From Riptortus pedestris (taxonomy: Eukaryota; Arthropoda; Insecta; Hemiptera; Alydidae), in contig CM032233.1 in the NCBI GenBank assembly GCA_019009955.1, positions 110,694,001 to 110,758,000 on the forward strand: a DNA stretch of 64,000 bases, given 5' to 3'. The notes under the pieces are model-generated. The model did no database searches. It saw nothing but the letters and a program-made list of their open reading frames with translations, and was not told the DNA's origin. Below are positions 1 to 50,960 of the stretch, piece by piece (positions within the stretch are counted from its first letter, which is position 1; each line of letters starts with the position of its first letter). The position numbers and the translations under genes were made by a program.

Positions 1-218
1 TTGTTCTTTTCGGAGCTTTGGTCAATGTTGGTGAAATGAACACCAACTAATAAGGAAAACACACCCTTTTATAACAATGTGTAACATCAATGTGCAATAT
101 TATAATGTAGTACATGTAATTTTTACAGCCCTGAGGAAGAGAAAATAAAAATTCTCGAATTATTGGCATACACTAAGATTCATTTCACCAACATTGACCA
201 AAGCTCCGAAAAGAACAA
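1..218. mobile_element. Inverted-repeat element (possible MITE) at window edge
   Basis: Bases 1-40 are the exact reverse complement of 179-218 (40/40). The 138-bp interior has no coding frame of note. The perfect arms suggest a recent insertion or foldback element; the left end may continue outside the window, so no target-site duplication can be judged. An (AT)n tract starts 12 bp to the right. Confidence 0.6.
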
Positions 219-223
219 CACAC

Positions 224-230
<7 letters not shown>

Positions 231-301
<71 letters not shown>
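231..301. repeat. (AT)n/(AC)n microsatellite
   Basis: About 31 AT units followed by a short AC run. It directly precedes a copy of the palindromic dispersed repeat, as the AT tracts at 7.9 and 8.6 kb also do. The poly-YI reading frame through it is an artefact. Confidence 0.95.
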
Positions 302-302
<1 letters not shown>

Positions 303-303
<1 letters not shown>

Positions 304-435
304 GTTTTGAACGGACCTCATTTTCGTCATCTACTAGGTAGGATCGATGGACATTTGAAGAAAAATTTAGAAAATTCCGTCATGAGTACAACCAACCTCA
401 ATAGCTGATTTCCCTTAAGGGAAATCAGCTAAAAG
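303..435 (+). repeat. Dispersed palindromic repeat, copy 1
   Basis: Begins GTTTTGAACGGACCTCATTT and ends with the palindrome TTTCCCTTAAGGGAAA then TCAGCTAAAAG. It aligns over its whole length with 7903-8036 and 8609-8734, and in inverted, diverged form with 53460-53577. Class unknown; always next to an AT tract. Confidence 0.8.
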
Positions 436-2861
436 AAGGCAACTATGTTTTATTATAACTAAATTTAGCTGAGAAGGTCCCTTTGGTAGTGGCACTTGAA
501 AATAGTTTTTTTTTTTTTGGATAATTGAGATAAAATTTAAATTTTGTTAACCGGTAACTCACCTTTAGGTGATGTCACATGGTCATTCCCTTCTCACAGG
601 TCTTCTGGATTGAATGATTTTCTGGCCATTCTTCCATCTCAGGAACTGTCTTACCATCTTGTTCATGCGTTGTCTTCCTTCAGTGTGGGCACATTTAATA
701 TGAAAAATATTGGCCGATTTGAGATTCTTGTAAACCAAACTAAGAGTGTTTCCTATACAGGTAATTTTGAGTATCTACGTCAATGACTGCCTATGAGCTT
801 TTCTCTCATCTCAGGTCTACGGAAGACAACTATAAAATGGCTGTTCAATTGATGAATGTTAGAAACATCCCTTCTCTCAAATGTTAAAGAGGTTGTATTT
901 GTCACCTTATTAGGTCCATCTCAAGATCAAGACTTGTAAAATAAATTCTAAACCCCGCTCGAACTAATCTGTTTTCAAAAGATCTTTGGATCTTCCCCAC
1001 CAATGCACTTCATTTACAACACCATCCCTGCCCATTTTTTCTTCTGCTTACCATAACGCTTCCAATTTTCCTGACTGTCATATATGCATTGTTCTACCTG
1101 TACAAGGCTCACCACACTATCATCTTGTTATCTCGTCTTAGAGTACAATTAGTAAATCTCTGATAAGTCCGAATCCGCAATACATTATCCTGTATTTGTT
1201 CTAATCCTGGAATAATGTTTATTGTCTTGGGGTAAAAATATTAATGTGTTATTTCACAATATTCCGAAAATTACATCCTACATTGACAGTGTCCTCATGT
1301 GTATTCTTATGGTGACCTCAATATGGCTTTCAAGCAAAGGGACTAGGTTCTGTAACAACCTCATCAATGGAGTCACCCAACTATCAGTGTTCAAGCATTA
1401 AGAGATATTTTATCTAGTAGCCACCCTTTTACTACATAAACCACGATCATATAACAGACCCCTGGCATATCGGTCTGTAGTTATGTTAGGGTCAAGGTTG
1501 ATTTGGTGCTAGCGGATCCTACTTTCAATGTAACTAACTACACATTTTGACCAATAGGAGCTTATGTTACTTGCAAATCCCTTCTTGATCATGGAATAGA
1601 CCTAGGCAAAAAGAAACTGTATCATCTTTCTCTGAAACAGGATTGACACGCACTACAAGATCTTTGGTAAAAAGAAACTAGTTCCTTGAAAACCTTGGAT
1701 AACTCTTGGGATTCTCCAACTGATAGATCAAAGAAACAAGTATAAAATTCAACAGACATTACAAAAACTTTAAGAATGAGATCATAGACAAATGGAGAAC
1801 AGAAAAGGTGAAATGGCTTAAAGAAATTGCACAAGTAGATGAAGACACCAAACTGACAAGGATTGATAAAGCGTACAGTAAGACCAAATTCTTGCAGTTC
1901 AACCCAAAATGTGATTCTATATTGTATCATAAAAATATCTATTAATATTTTTCTTAAATATAAAACTTTTCTGCACAAAAAATTAGTTTGGACTATTGAT
2001 ATAATTTATGATTCTTATGAGAGTGACCTATATAAATAATCATGTTATTTTACTAAATATGAACCAATACTAAAGTTTGCAATTATAATTTCAAACCTCC
2101 ACTGAAAGCAGAACAACAGAGCATCATCCACAATCATAAACTACAGAAAAGGGTAAGACCTATTTTTTAAATATAAAGAGACAGATATTACATTAACTTC
2201 ATTAAACTGTCAAGTTACATATAAACATTTCTTTGGACATAAGCTAAAGGGAAGTTTATCAAATACCCACTTTTTATACCTAAAAATTCACAATGCAAAC
2301 TCACAGAAAGTCCTCTGGCACGCCAAAATGATTCCAGACTAACAACGCACATATACACAAAATCATTCATTGAAATTATGAGACTTCGAGATAAGAATGA
2401 CAGGTGTTTTCCAATCAATAATGGAAGAGTAATAACATAATCACATACAAAAGCTTCAATAAGTGGGGACAGTTATCAAAAATGGAAATAATATTTTGAG
2501 AAAAACATTCAAGGTATATGTTTTTATTTATTTTCAAATAAAACTATTTTTATGCACAAACCAAATTGAAACAACCTAATGCTTAATACAAAAGAAGCTA
2601 AACAGACTTTAGGAGGGCCAGCAGGACCTGCCATATAACCTTTAAAATGGAAACTACAGAAATATAATGTTGGGTGCACAGCAATAAGTAAGCTAACTTT
2701 GCGACTTCAACTATAAAATTTATACTGAGTAAAACACAAAAATTAGTGGTGTTGTGCAGTAATTTCAAAATAAAACAAAACTACAATTGCTTGTTCTGCA
2801 CTTTTAATGACCCTATATCAATTTCCTTCATATTTTCACAATTCACAATTAATAATCTAAA

Positions 2862-2894
<33 letters not shown>

Positions 2895-5004
2895 CAAAGG
2901 GTTTACAGAAAACAATTAAGTAAACATTCAAAAGTTGATTGTTAAAGAATTGGGTAAATAATTAAATAAAGAAAAGACAACTTAAATTTCTCGACATTCC
3001 ATCATATGTCTTCAAGTTCTCTATTTTATTAACAATTTGAACACTCACGTTTAATACATAATTACATTCTTAAATTTGTTTCCCCAGTTCAACAGCGATA
3101 TTTCATTGTATTTATAATCCATTTCTCATTAACATGTAAAAATTTAATCTCAAATGAAAGAGCTAAGGTCTAAATTAACATAAACTTTAAAATATAAAAT
3201 TGCACACAAGTGGAAGGCCCAGAAAAATTTAACCTATCATATTTGAATTTTTATAAAAATATTTCATATAATAAATAAGATTTGAACTTAGTAACAAAGA
3301 AATAAGTAATAGGGGAAAACAGAACAAGATAAAACACCATAGTTATCTACATAATAATGCAGACGATTTTTGTCAAGCTAGTTGGTATATATTTTCTTTA
3401 GTGTAAGGCACATGCCATTTGTTGAGGGTACATACCCAGTATAACCAAAACAAAAATTAAATGACTTAAATCCTGCCATCATACACAGAAAATTCATATA
3501 AGTGAAAAATAATACAAATGTATACATAATAATAATTATATAATGAATATCTAGCATACAATGGCAGGAAAAGGTAATCCATATGATGGACTCAATTGTC
3601 TCAGATAATTTCACAATATATAATAATACTTTTTTTTTTTTTTTTTTTTTAAACAAATTATTCTAAATCATTGTAAATACCACTTTTTTCTAATAATATT
3701 ACAATATTATTTTTTTCCATAACATCTATACTCAACCTAGTAATTACTTATATGCATATATATGCTGAAATTTAGTATGCTGAAACAATCATAAAATGAA
3801 AGAAAGTATGGAGGGTCCCTATATATTCATCAAGAAAATAGAAAAATTGATATAAAAAAAATTAACTACAATTAATTTACACTAAAACTGATTAGTAAAA
3901 TTAGTTAATAATGGCTCTTGATGGCCAGTTTGGGAATATATTTCCTAAAATTATGTATAAAATCAGAACAAAATCAGATGTAAGACAAAAGTGGCCTTTA
4001 ATCCCCAACCCCTGAAAGAAATTAAAACATCCACTGACAACTATCACTTTGAGAAGAAAAAAAAACTATCAAGGTAAGACATTTAAATATTATAGTAAAT
4101 TGAAATGTGTACACTTGCACTAGATGACTACTTATATTTATGTTAACAAGGCTTGTTATGAATAAGCCACTTCTTCAAACACCATACATGAATGACAGCA
4201 TATGTATGCACATAGAAAATCTGTTAATGGTACACTTGTAATATTACTTAATATATAATAAACCATAAGATTAAAAAAATATTTCATAGTAAATTAACTA
4301 ACACAAAAATGTCAATAATAAATATAGCTTATTAATATATTGAGTTTATGAAAGCACAAATAATATTTGCCAGCAATGTGATAAATGATATCACACTTCA
4401 CTGACTGAGGGAGTACAAAACAATGAAATAATGGATATTCACTCATAATCTGAATTAAAGTTCAGATGTAGGTACTTCAGTGTAAGTGAAGTGCATAGAA
4501 TACTTTGTAATGGAATGCATATATTTAAAACTAAATAATTTAACAATAAATTACTATAAAAAAATATAGTAGTGGAACTCAAGATCCGCTATGCAATATT
4601 AATCTAGTACCACCCTTCCAGAATGACTAAACTCATCAAATAAATACATTAACAAAACAGAGTATATAACATAATATATTTAATATATTCGTATATATTT
4701 TTAATATAATTTATTTATATATAATACAATATTCATATGCGCAAGACATCTTAGATAAAAAGCACACATAATGAAGGCAGCTTTGTGGTTCATTATTTTG
4801 GCTGGAAAATGTGAACCACTTATAGAGGCCATTATTTTTTTTTTCTTATTTTCAAGAAGAAATTAGGTTAAGGTTTCTATTTCTATATAATTTTGTTTTT
4901 CATCTAGTAATATACAAAGTTCATTTATAGTTTTAGGAGGGAGGTCAGACAGACAATAGTCCACCAATGAATGTCACATAACAAACACAATTTTTCTGTA
5001 GTTC
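436..5004. other. Chc 3' flank and presumed 3' UTR; no gene recognised
   Basis: AT-rich sequence downstream of the Chc stop. Several minus-strand AATAAA hexamers occur (for example near 4713, 3024 and 2530), so the poly(A) site cannot be chosen from sequence. Homopolymer A/T runs lie near 2868-2893 and 3631-3650. A less AT-rich stretch at 540-1560 could be old repeat but matches no family I recognise. Short open frames here look random. Confidence 0.6.
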
Positions 5005-44142
<39,138 letters not shown>

Positions 44143-44560
44143 GTCGATTGCGCTGTATTAACTCTAAATCTTAAAGTCCAGCTCTCCTAATTATACAGGT
44201 CTATACTAATTCTTTCAAGTTAAAACAATACTTGCACCTCCAACACTACGACATTATCAATCCCTGATTCAACATGGCTACTAGGCTATATTCGACTAAA
44301 TAACCTTGCGCACTATTAATCCAAATCTGCCCCAGGCAAATGGTACTCAATAAAGGAGCTTTTAATAAAAAAAATAAGGCTGTAAGTTAAATCATTTGGA
44401 ATAATTGCGAGGAGGGGCACGAAACACTGGAAATGGTACTGGGGAATACTTTAGATAACAAGAGAGATATCAAAACTGGCACTGCCACATGATCAGTTAC
44501 TCATCCCTTGCACTCAACTCCAGCTCTCCAGCATTTTTATACCCTACATTCGATTAGTAT
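44143..44560 (-). promoter_or_regulatory. Chc 5' leader and presumptive promoter region
   Basis: Sequence immediately upstream of the Chc ATG. The in-frame TAA at 44158-44160 closes the leader. No TATA box, initiator or leader intron can be placed with confidence, so this marks only where the core promoter or a leader exon must start. Confidence 0.4.
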
Positions 44561-46005
44561 TAAAAAAACATCATTTCCCACTTAAATATATTCCAGATGT
44601 ACATAAGATTATTTCAAATAGAGATTCAAATTTTTAAAAAACACATTAAGAAGGGGCGTTTGATTAAATATATGAGTACAAAAGTCATTCGCTAATGACT
44701 TTTTTTTTCAATAAAAAATGAATTTACTTGAAGAATAGAAATAATAATCTTAATGTGTTACTATAATTATAAACGGGGTTGAAAAGTATATCCACAATAA
44801 ATGTATTGAATAGATTCAATCTCATTCAGGTAATGACGTCATATATACAAATATGAGAAATTTATTTATTTTAAAAATTAATTGTGATATAAAAACGATT
44901 TTAATACAACGATCATGAGTTGTAAAAAAGAAATTCGGATTTGAACAGCAAATATATAATGTCAGTCAAATAAATAAGGGCCCCTAAAACAAGAGTTCAT
45001 CATCACCAACATTAAACTATTAACTGTTTAACTTTTATTGAACTATTAATAACATCGCAAGACTCCCATTTATATTTATTTATTTAAACTTAATTACTTA
45101 TTGGTATAATTACATAAATAGCATGATCAATGTTTTTAAGAAACATTTTATGGAGAGCTTTCATAATCTTAGCGACGCCACTGGTCAAAAAAATTTATTT
45201 CATTTTAAAGTAGAGAATTTGCTTCATCTTTCTGAAGAAAAAAGATATAACCAGGCCCGGATTTTCCTATAGGCTAACTAGGCTTCAGTCTACATTGGAT
45301 TATTATTAAAAAACACATTTTCCACTTAAATATGTTCCAGATGTACATAAGAGTATTTCAAATAGCGTTCAATTTTTTAAAAAGCAGATTAAGACGGGGC
45401 GTTTGATTAAATTTATGAATATAAAACTCATTCGCTGATGACTTTTTTTTTTAATAATAAATGATTTTACTTGAAGAATAGAAATAATACTCTTAATGTG
45501 CTTCCATAATTATAAACGGGGTTGAAAATAATATCCACAAGAAATGTATTGAATAGATTCAATCTCATTCACGTAATGACGTCATATATACAAATATGAG
45601 AAAATAAAACAAACTATTTATTTTAAAAATTAATTGTACTGTAAAAATGATTTTAATACAAGGATCATGAATTGTAAAAGAGAAATTCGAATTTGAACGG
45701 CAAATGTATAATATTTCAGTCAAATAAATAAGAATTTATCATCACCAACATTAAACTATTAATAACATCGCAAGACTCCCATTTATATTTATTTATTTAT
45801 ACTGTATTACTCATAGTTATAATTGTATAAATGGCATGATCAATGTTTTTAAGGAACACTTTGTGAAGAGCACGCATAATCTTAGCGACGCCACTGGTAA
45901 AAAAACTATATTTCATTTTAAAGTAGAGAATTTGCTTCATCTTTCTGAAGAAAAAAGATGTAACCAGGCCCGGATTTTCCTATAGGCTAACTAGGCTTCA
46001 GCTTA
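44561..46005. repeat. Direct tandem duplication of about 0.7 kb upstream of Chc
   Basis: 44561-45294 and 45302-46005 align along their length. Shared landmarks are TTCCAGATGTACATAAGA, GGGGCGTTTGATTAAAT, ATAATTATAAACGGGGTTGA, TAATGACGTCATATATACAA and CCAGGCCCGGATTTTCCTAT. The first copy has about 30 bp more (44980-45040). The terminal GGCCCGGATTTTCC...GGCTAACTAGGC motif suggests the unit is, or ends in, a dispersed element. No coding. Confidence 0.85.
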
Positions 46006-47146
46006 GAGTCTCAACATCAAGAGGAACCTTTATTCAAATTGTTAGCAAATCAAAATTAAAATATTCTAATAACAGTGAATACTAAATTTAACATATATAT
46101 GAGAGTAATGGATGCATTTTGTAATCTCTCGTGTTATTTAAAAACTTAAAAATGGGAGGTGAAAGAGCCACAGTAGTGGAATAACCCAGGGTATTTTTTC
46201 ATATATGAATACCCATTTTTGTTTGAGATAAAGGGGTGTGGGAATCATGAAGAATACAATGAATTGTTATGTCAGGATGAAATTCTACACCTGGCAAGCA
46301 CCCTTAAAGCAAACATTAACTTTATAGTAGAATATCATTCAGGAATCATAGTATTTCTAACTGTTCTTATAACTCATTGTAATGCCAGGAGTATGTACGG
46401 GAGAAGAACACCAATAGATTAAAAAGAGGTACTTCTTGAAATTCGTAATACGGATTATTTTTGTAGTTCATTTGAACCTTGTTGAGTGAAAAAAGTAAAA
46501 CAGCCTATTTACATAGAATAGAAACATCTATCTACTCGTTTAGGCACATTAAACTAAAAATCTTATTCTCAGTTTTTTTTTTCCTGGTCAAATTACAAGA
46601 TGATTTAGTACAGAAGTCTAATTTAGTTGCTGACAAACTCCATAGTCACATTCTAACTTTCATGATGATATTCCTAATGTAAAAGCCACTGACTTTGCAA
46701 TCCATGTTTACCATTATACGAGATATTAAAAAAGAAAACGCTAATGCAACAGTTCAAGATATTTATTGTTATTTGAGAAAATGTTCTCGTAGACTCCCTG
46801 GATCCAAGTTGTAATTTTGAGGTCTTCTGATATTGATCGTGCCCTTTTTTTCTGTCAACGTTCACTAGTTGTGTCCCCCTTATTTGTTACTGGTGTATCA
46901 ACACCAAAGATCATTTTCTGGGGACAATAGCATAATTTTCCTAATATAATAGTCCCTTTTCTAAGACCTTATACAGATCATAACTTAATTCTTTGTCTGA
47001 CAGATTTTAACTGTATTTTCTAAATCCTTATTAGTCTTACTCTTTGTTGGGAGTTGATTTAGTCCTTACCTTGTCAATTATAAATCACATGAGAGTTAAT
47101 AAAATGAGTCATTCCTTTGACATATTAAAAAAAAGTATGGAACACT
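46006..47146. other. No gene recognised
   Basis: About 1.1 kb of AT-rich sequence with short frames of no recognisable family on either strand. Confidence 0.6.
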
Positions 47147-47148
47147 TA

Positions 47149-48609
47149 CAGTGGGTAAAGAAATTATTCATACACTTAGTTAATTGGCCAAAAATATTTT
47201 TAATAATTTTTTTAACTTGATATCCCGAAAGATAGCGACAAGCAACAACATTTCCCATTAATTGTATTCATTAGCAAAAAATCAAAATAAACACAATATT
47301 TTTAATGATTTAAATTTGAGTTTTTAAAGGGGAAAAATTATTCATACACTTAATTAGCAATTCATAAACATGAAGTACATATATATTTTTGTATTTTTAA
47401 CTCCAATAATGTCCATAAATGTTCGATCGGGTTAAGATCCGGTGATTGTGGTGGTGTTTGGAGATTTTCTTCATTGTTTAGTTTGTTCTGCTCGGTATTA
47501 AAAGATAATTAAACGAAAATGGGTCGCAAATGAAAAGAATCGAGTTCTCATCTCAACGACGATATTGTCAAACTCTTTTGGCGAGAGTTGAGTAACCGAC
47601 ATATCGGCAAAAAATTGGGATTATCTCACGCGACCGTGCAATATATAATTTGAAAATTTAATTGAAGTTCATTGGTCAATAAAAGACATACGGACAGAAG
47701 ACGTTCGCTCACAGCGCATGAATCGTGAAAAAAATCCTCAAGTAACTGCTCTTGAGTTTGTAGAACACATCTCAACATCTAATGAGAAAACTGTGACACC
47801 CCAAACCATGAGGAATAGACTACATCAAGGAGGATATAAGGGTAGAGCGGCAAACAAAAAAAAAAAAAATCTTTTATAAATGAAAGAAATCTTGAAAAAA
47901 AGATTGAAGTTTATCTAGGAGCATGTAAATATACCGATTTTATTTTGGAAAAATGTGTTGTTTTCCGATAAAAGCAAATTCAATATATTTGGATTAGACG
48001 GAAGAAAATTTGTTTGCTGGTCGAAGAGGAAAGTATTTGAACCTAAAGTCGGCAACCAACTGTGACGCATGGCGGAGGTAATGTTACGATTTAGGGTTGC
48101 ACGAATGCTAGTGGGGTAGATGAATTAGAAATTATTGATGGGATTATGAATGCTGAGAAGTATGTGAGTGTGTTGCGAAGTAATTAAAAAAAAAAGTGTA
48201 CCAAAGCTAGGTATTGAAGGCAGTTATTTGTTTCAATACGATAATTACTCCAAACATGTGACCAAGAAAAGCAAATAGTTGCTATATAATGCTCGCCAAG
48301 TGCTTCAAACACCGCCACAATCACCGAATCTTAACCCGATCGATCATTTATGGGCCTTATTGGAGTTAAAAATCCGAAAACATAGATGTAATTCATGCTT
48401 ATGAATTGTTTATTAGGAATATGAATAGTTGTTTTGCCTTGAAAAAATAAAATTAAAATCATTAAAAAAAATGTATGCTAATTTTTTCTAATGTATAAAA
48501 TTAATGTGAAATGTTGTTGCGTATCGCTACCTGTCGTAATAACAAGTTAGAAAATTTATAAAACATATTTTTGGTCAATAAACTAAGTGTATGAATATTT
48601 TTTTTACTG
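47149..48609 (+). mobile_element. Tc1-like transposon with about 330-bp inverted repeats
   Basis: 1,461 bp with CAGT...ACTG ends and TA on each side (47147-47148, 48610-48611). The two ends are inverted copies of each other for about 330 bp (47149-47475 against 48310-48609), diverged but alignable throughout. That repeat includes the 3' end of the transposase gene, so the left end holds an antisense copy of the catalytic-site coding sequence. Confidence 0.88.
47514..48395 (+). pseudogene. Tc1-like transposase, degenerate (DD34E type)
   Basis: Starts about MGRK; then LNDDIVKLFWRELSNRHIGK and KLGLSHATVQYI (HTH region), VLFSDKSKFNIFGLDGRKFV (first Asp), HGGGNVTI, ASGVDELEIIDGIMNAEKYV, then a shifted stretch corresponding to the second Asp region, and SPNLNPIDHLWALLELKIRK (Glu region, here mutated to Asn/Asp). 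Multiple stops and frameshifts, so dead. Transposase function is family knowledge; the call rests on ordered motifs. Confidence 0.85.
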
Positions 48610-48857
48610 TATCTGAACATTTATTCTCGGCAACATATATAGTACTTGTAGCAATAACTAATCAAACATAACACTCATTTACAAAGAAACAACATTCAAA
48701 TACTGAAAATCTTTGACTAAAACAATAAAATACACAATAAAAATGATCCTAGTTTTCGATATAATTAAATAAAATATATTTAATACATTGAAGATTAAGC
48801 CAAGTTCAATTCAGATAAATTTATTTCGTAATAACTCGCATTTAAAGTTAAATATGA

Positions 48858-49333
48858 ATTTTAAGTCTTAAACTTATCTAAAAATTGAACTTTATCGTAG
48901 ATTCATTTTAAGTCTTAAACTAATCCAAAAATTGAACTTTATCGTAGATTCATTTTCAGCCTTAAACTAATCCAAAAATTGAACTTTATCGTAGATTCAT
49001 TTTCAGCCTTAAACTAATCCAAAAATTGAACTTTATCGTAGATTCATTTTCAGCCTTAAACTAATCCAAAAATTGAACTTTATCGTAGATTCATTTTCAG
49101 CCTTAAACTAATCCATAAATTGAACTTTATCGTAGATTCATTTTCAGCCTTAAACTAATCCAAAAATTGAACTTTATCGTAGTTTCATTTTCAGCCTTAA
49201 ACTAATCCAAAAATTGAACTTTATCGTAGATTCATTTTCAGCCTTAAACTAATCTAAAAATTGAACTTTATCGTAGATTCATTTTCAGCCTTAAACTAAT
49301 CCAAAAATTGAACTTTATCGTAGATTCATTTTA
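48858..49333. repeat. 47-bp tandem repeat, 10 units
   Basis: The unit contains TTAAACTAATCCAAAAATTG then AACTTTATCGTAGATTCATT. TTTATCGTAG recurs about every 47 bp at 48891, 48938, 48985, 49032, 49079, 49126, 49173, 49220, 49267 and 49314. Units 3-10 are nearly identical; the first two are more diverged. No spacers, so not a CRISPR array. Confidence 0.95.
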
Positions 49334-50200
49334 ATTATGATAACAATTTGAATATAGACTTCTCTTGATGTTGATGCCCTAATCTGTAGGAAAATTCGAG
49401 CTAGCGTATTTAGAAGGACACATTATAAAAAAAAAAAAAAAGGATTTCATTTGAGATGTGGGGCTTGTTCGACAACCGGGAGAAATACTCCGGGAAAAGA
49501 TAAGTTCATTTACAATTAGACTAGTATAATTGTTAATTTTTGTATGAAATACTTTTGTTTTGTTTTTAATATAGATAACCTTATAGAGGCTATTTTATCT
49601 ATTTATCTATCTATTTATTTAAATTTCATGGTATCGGAACAATACCAAAATTTATTCCCAACGCATCATTGATTCCGTCAAAATCACTATAAAGATGAGA
49701 TACCCATTCACATCTACCTCTCTGAAAGCTCTTTGGAAACCCGCTTCAGAGATAAGTCTTATCTTTCCACGATTGTAAATATTTGTGCCAAATGAAGTTT
49801 TTAATTAATAAATGTGATTGAAGCTCCCTCGATGATTACCTTTGTTCTCATAAAGCAAATTGAATAAATTCATTGACATACAGGTAATATTAATGATAGT
49901 GAAAAAAAAATAAAAGGAAATATATTATTGTATATTCGTGTTAAAGGGGATAAAACTTTGCCTCAATTTTTCTTAAAAATTAATTTTATCCCAAAAGTAG
50001 TAAAACGTAATTTCTTCTCTGGATGCCTTTGGTATTTTAATACTGTTATAAACTAACTGTTTAGTCATTCAATATAATAGTTTTATTAATTTTCCTAAAC
50101 ATCTGTATTTTTTTAGTGTAAAATTCGTCATTCACTGATAGACTAATTTCTTTTCTTTTTTTAAAAAATTCTATTATTTCATCATCATCATGATCTAAAG
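49334..50200. other. No gene recognised
   Basis: AT-rich sequence between the 47-bp array and the RTE fragment; includes an A-run near 49428-49441 and TATC repeats near 49600. No coding frame of note. Confidence 0.65.
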
Positions 50201-50960
50201 GCTACACCTTGTAGTTGCAACCATTGTGTTCTATCCGATGCTGCTCTTTTCATATTGCTATACTCACCGAAATCCATAAGATGCTTGATGTCTTCAAAAT
50301 AGGATTTTCTAGTCCTTCCTCTTCCCCTACCCTACCCAACCTTACCTTCAAATATATTTGTAATGAAGTCATTGTGCCTTATGATATGCCCAAGAAGTTT
50401 CACTCTTCTTTTTCCATTGCCTTAATAAGACTTTTGTTCTCACTTACCTCATTTAGAACTTCAATGTTGGTTTTTTTTTTAGTCCAGCTTGTTCTAGTGA
50501 TTCTTCGGCAGATCCACATTGCTTCCAACCTATTATATTCCCTTTTGTGGAGAGTCCAACTTTCGCTCCCGTATAGCAGTACACTCCATACAAAAGACTT
50601 AGCAAACATTTTTTGGTATCCATTCTTATATACTTATTAGCTAAAATGCTTCTTTTACATTGGAAGACTTGCTAAGCAAATGCTATTCTTCTATCAACTT
50701 CAGCTCTACTATCATTGTGCTCAGATGATGCTCCCTAGGTAACAAAACTCCTTCACTTTTTCAAGCACAATGTTTCCAATTCTAATATTTATATTTCCTT
50801 GGCTTTCTTTCTTCTCTACAACCAAAACTTTTGTTTTATGAGCATTTATTTTGAGTTTAAACTGATCTAGAGCGTCCTTTAGGACTTGCAGCATTCTATT
50901 CATCTCTACTTTGGACTTTGCCACTAGTGCAATATTCTATTATTTACATAAAAAATATTA
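50200..50960 (-). pseudogene. RTE-type retrotransposon fragment (reverse transcriptase C-terminal part)
   Basis: On the minus strand: LKINAHKTKVLVVEKK, GNIVLEKVKEFCYLGSII, then a shifted stretch with RRIAFA and LANKYI, then FVWSVLLYGSESWTLHKRE and the RLEAMW/ITRTSW tail. This order is typical of RTE-clade endonuclease-reverse transcriptases after the YADD box. It is 5'-truncated, frameshifted and inactive. The plus-strand 141-residue frame here is its antisense shadow. Confidence 0.8.

Noticed and set aside
163..408. 81-residue plus-strand frame with a poly-Tyr/Ile stretch
   Set aside because: It is translation of an (AT)n tract; the same artefact recurs at 59934-60182 and 60613-60819.
544..786. 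80-residue plus-strand frame in a less AT-rich stretch
   Set aside because: No recognisable family, no supporting splice or start context; possibly old repeat, so not called a gene.
1622..1978. 118-residue minus-strand frame rich in Phe, Leu and Cys
   Set aside because: Composition typical of random AT-rich sequence; no homology recognised and it lies in Chc 3' flank.
46674..46865. Possible LINE endonuclease fragment on the minus strand (KKGHDQYQKTSKLQLGSRES)
   Set aside because: Too short and no diagnostic motif; cannot be told from chance.
48858..49333. CRISPR array
   Set aside because: Units are contiguous 47-mers without unique spacers, in an animal genome.
50215..50640. 141-residue plus-strand frame
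   Set aside because: Antisense of the RTE reverse transcriptase fragment, which gives recognisable motifs on the minus strand.
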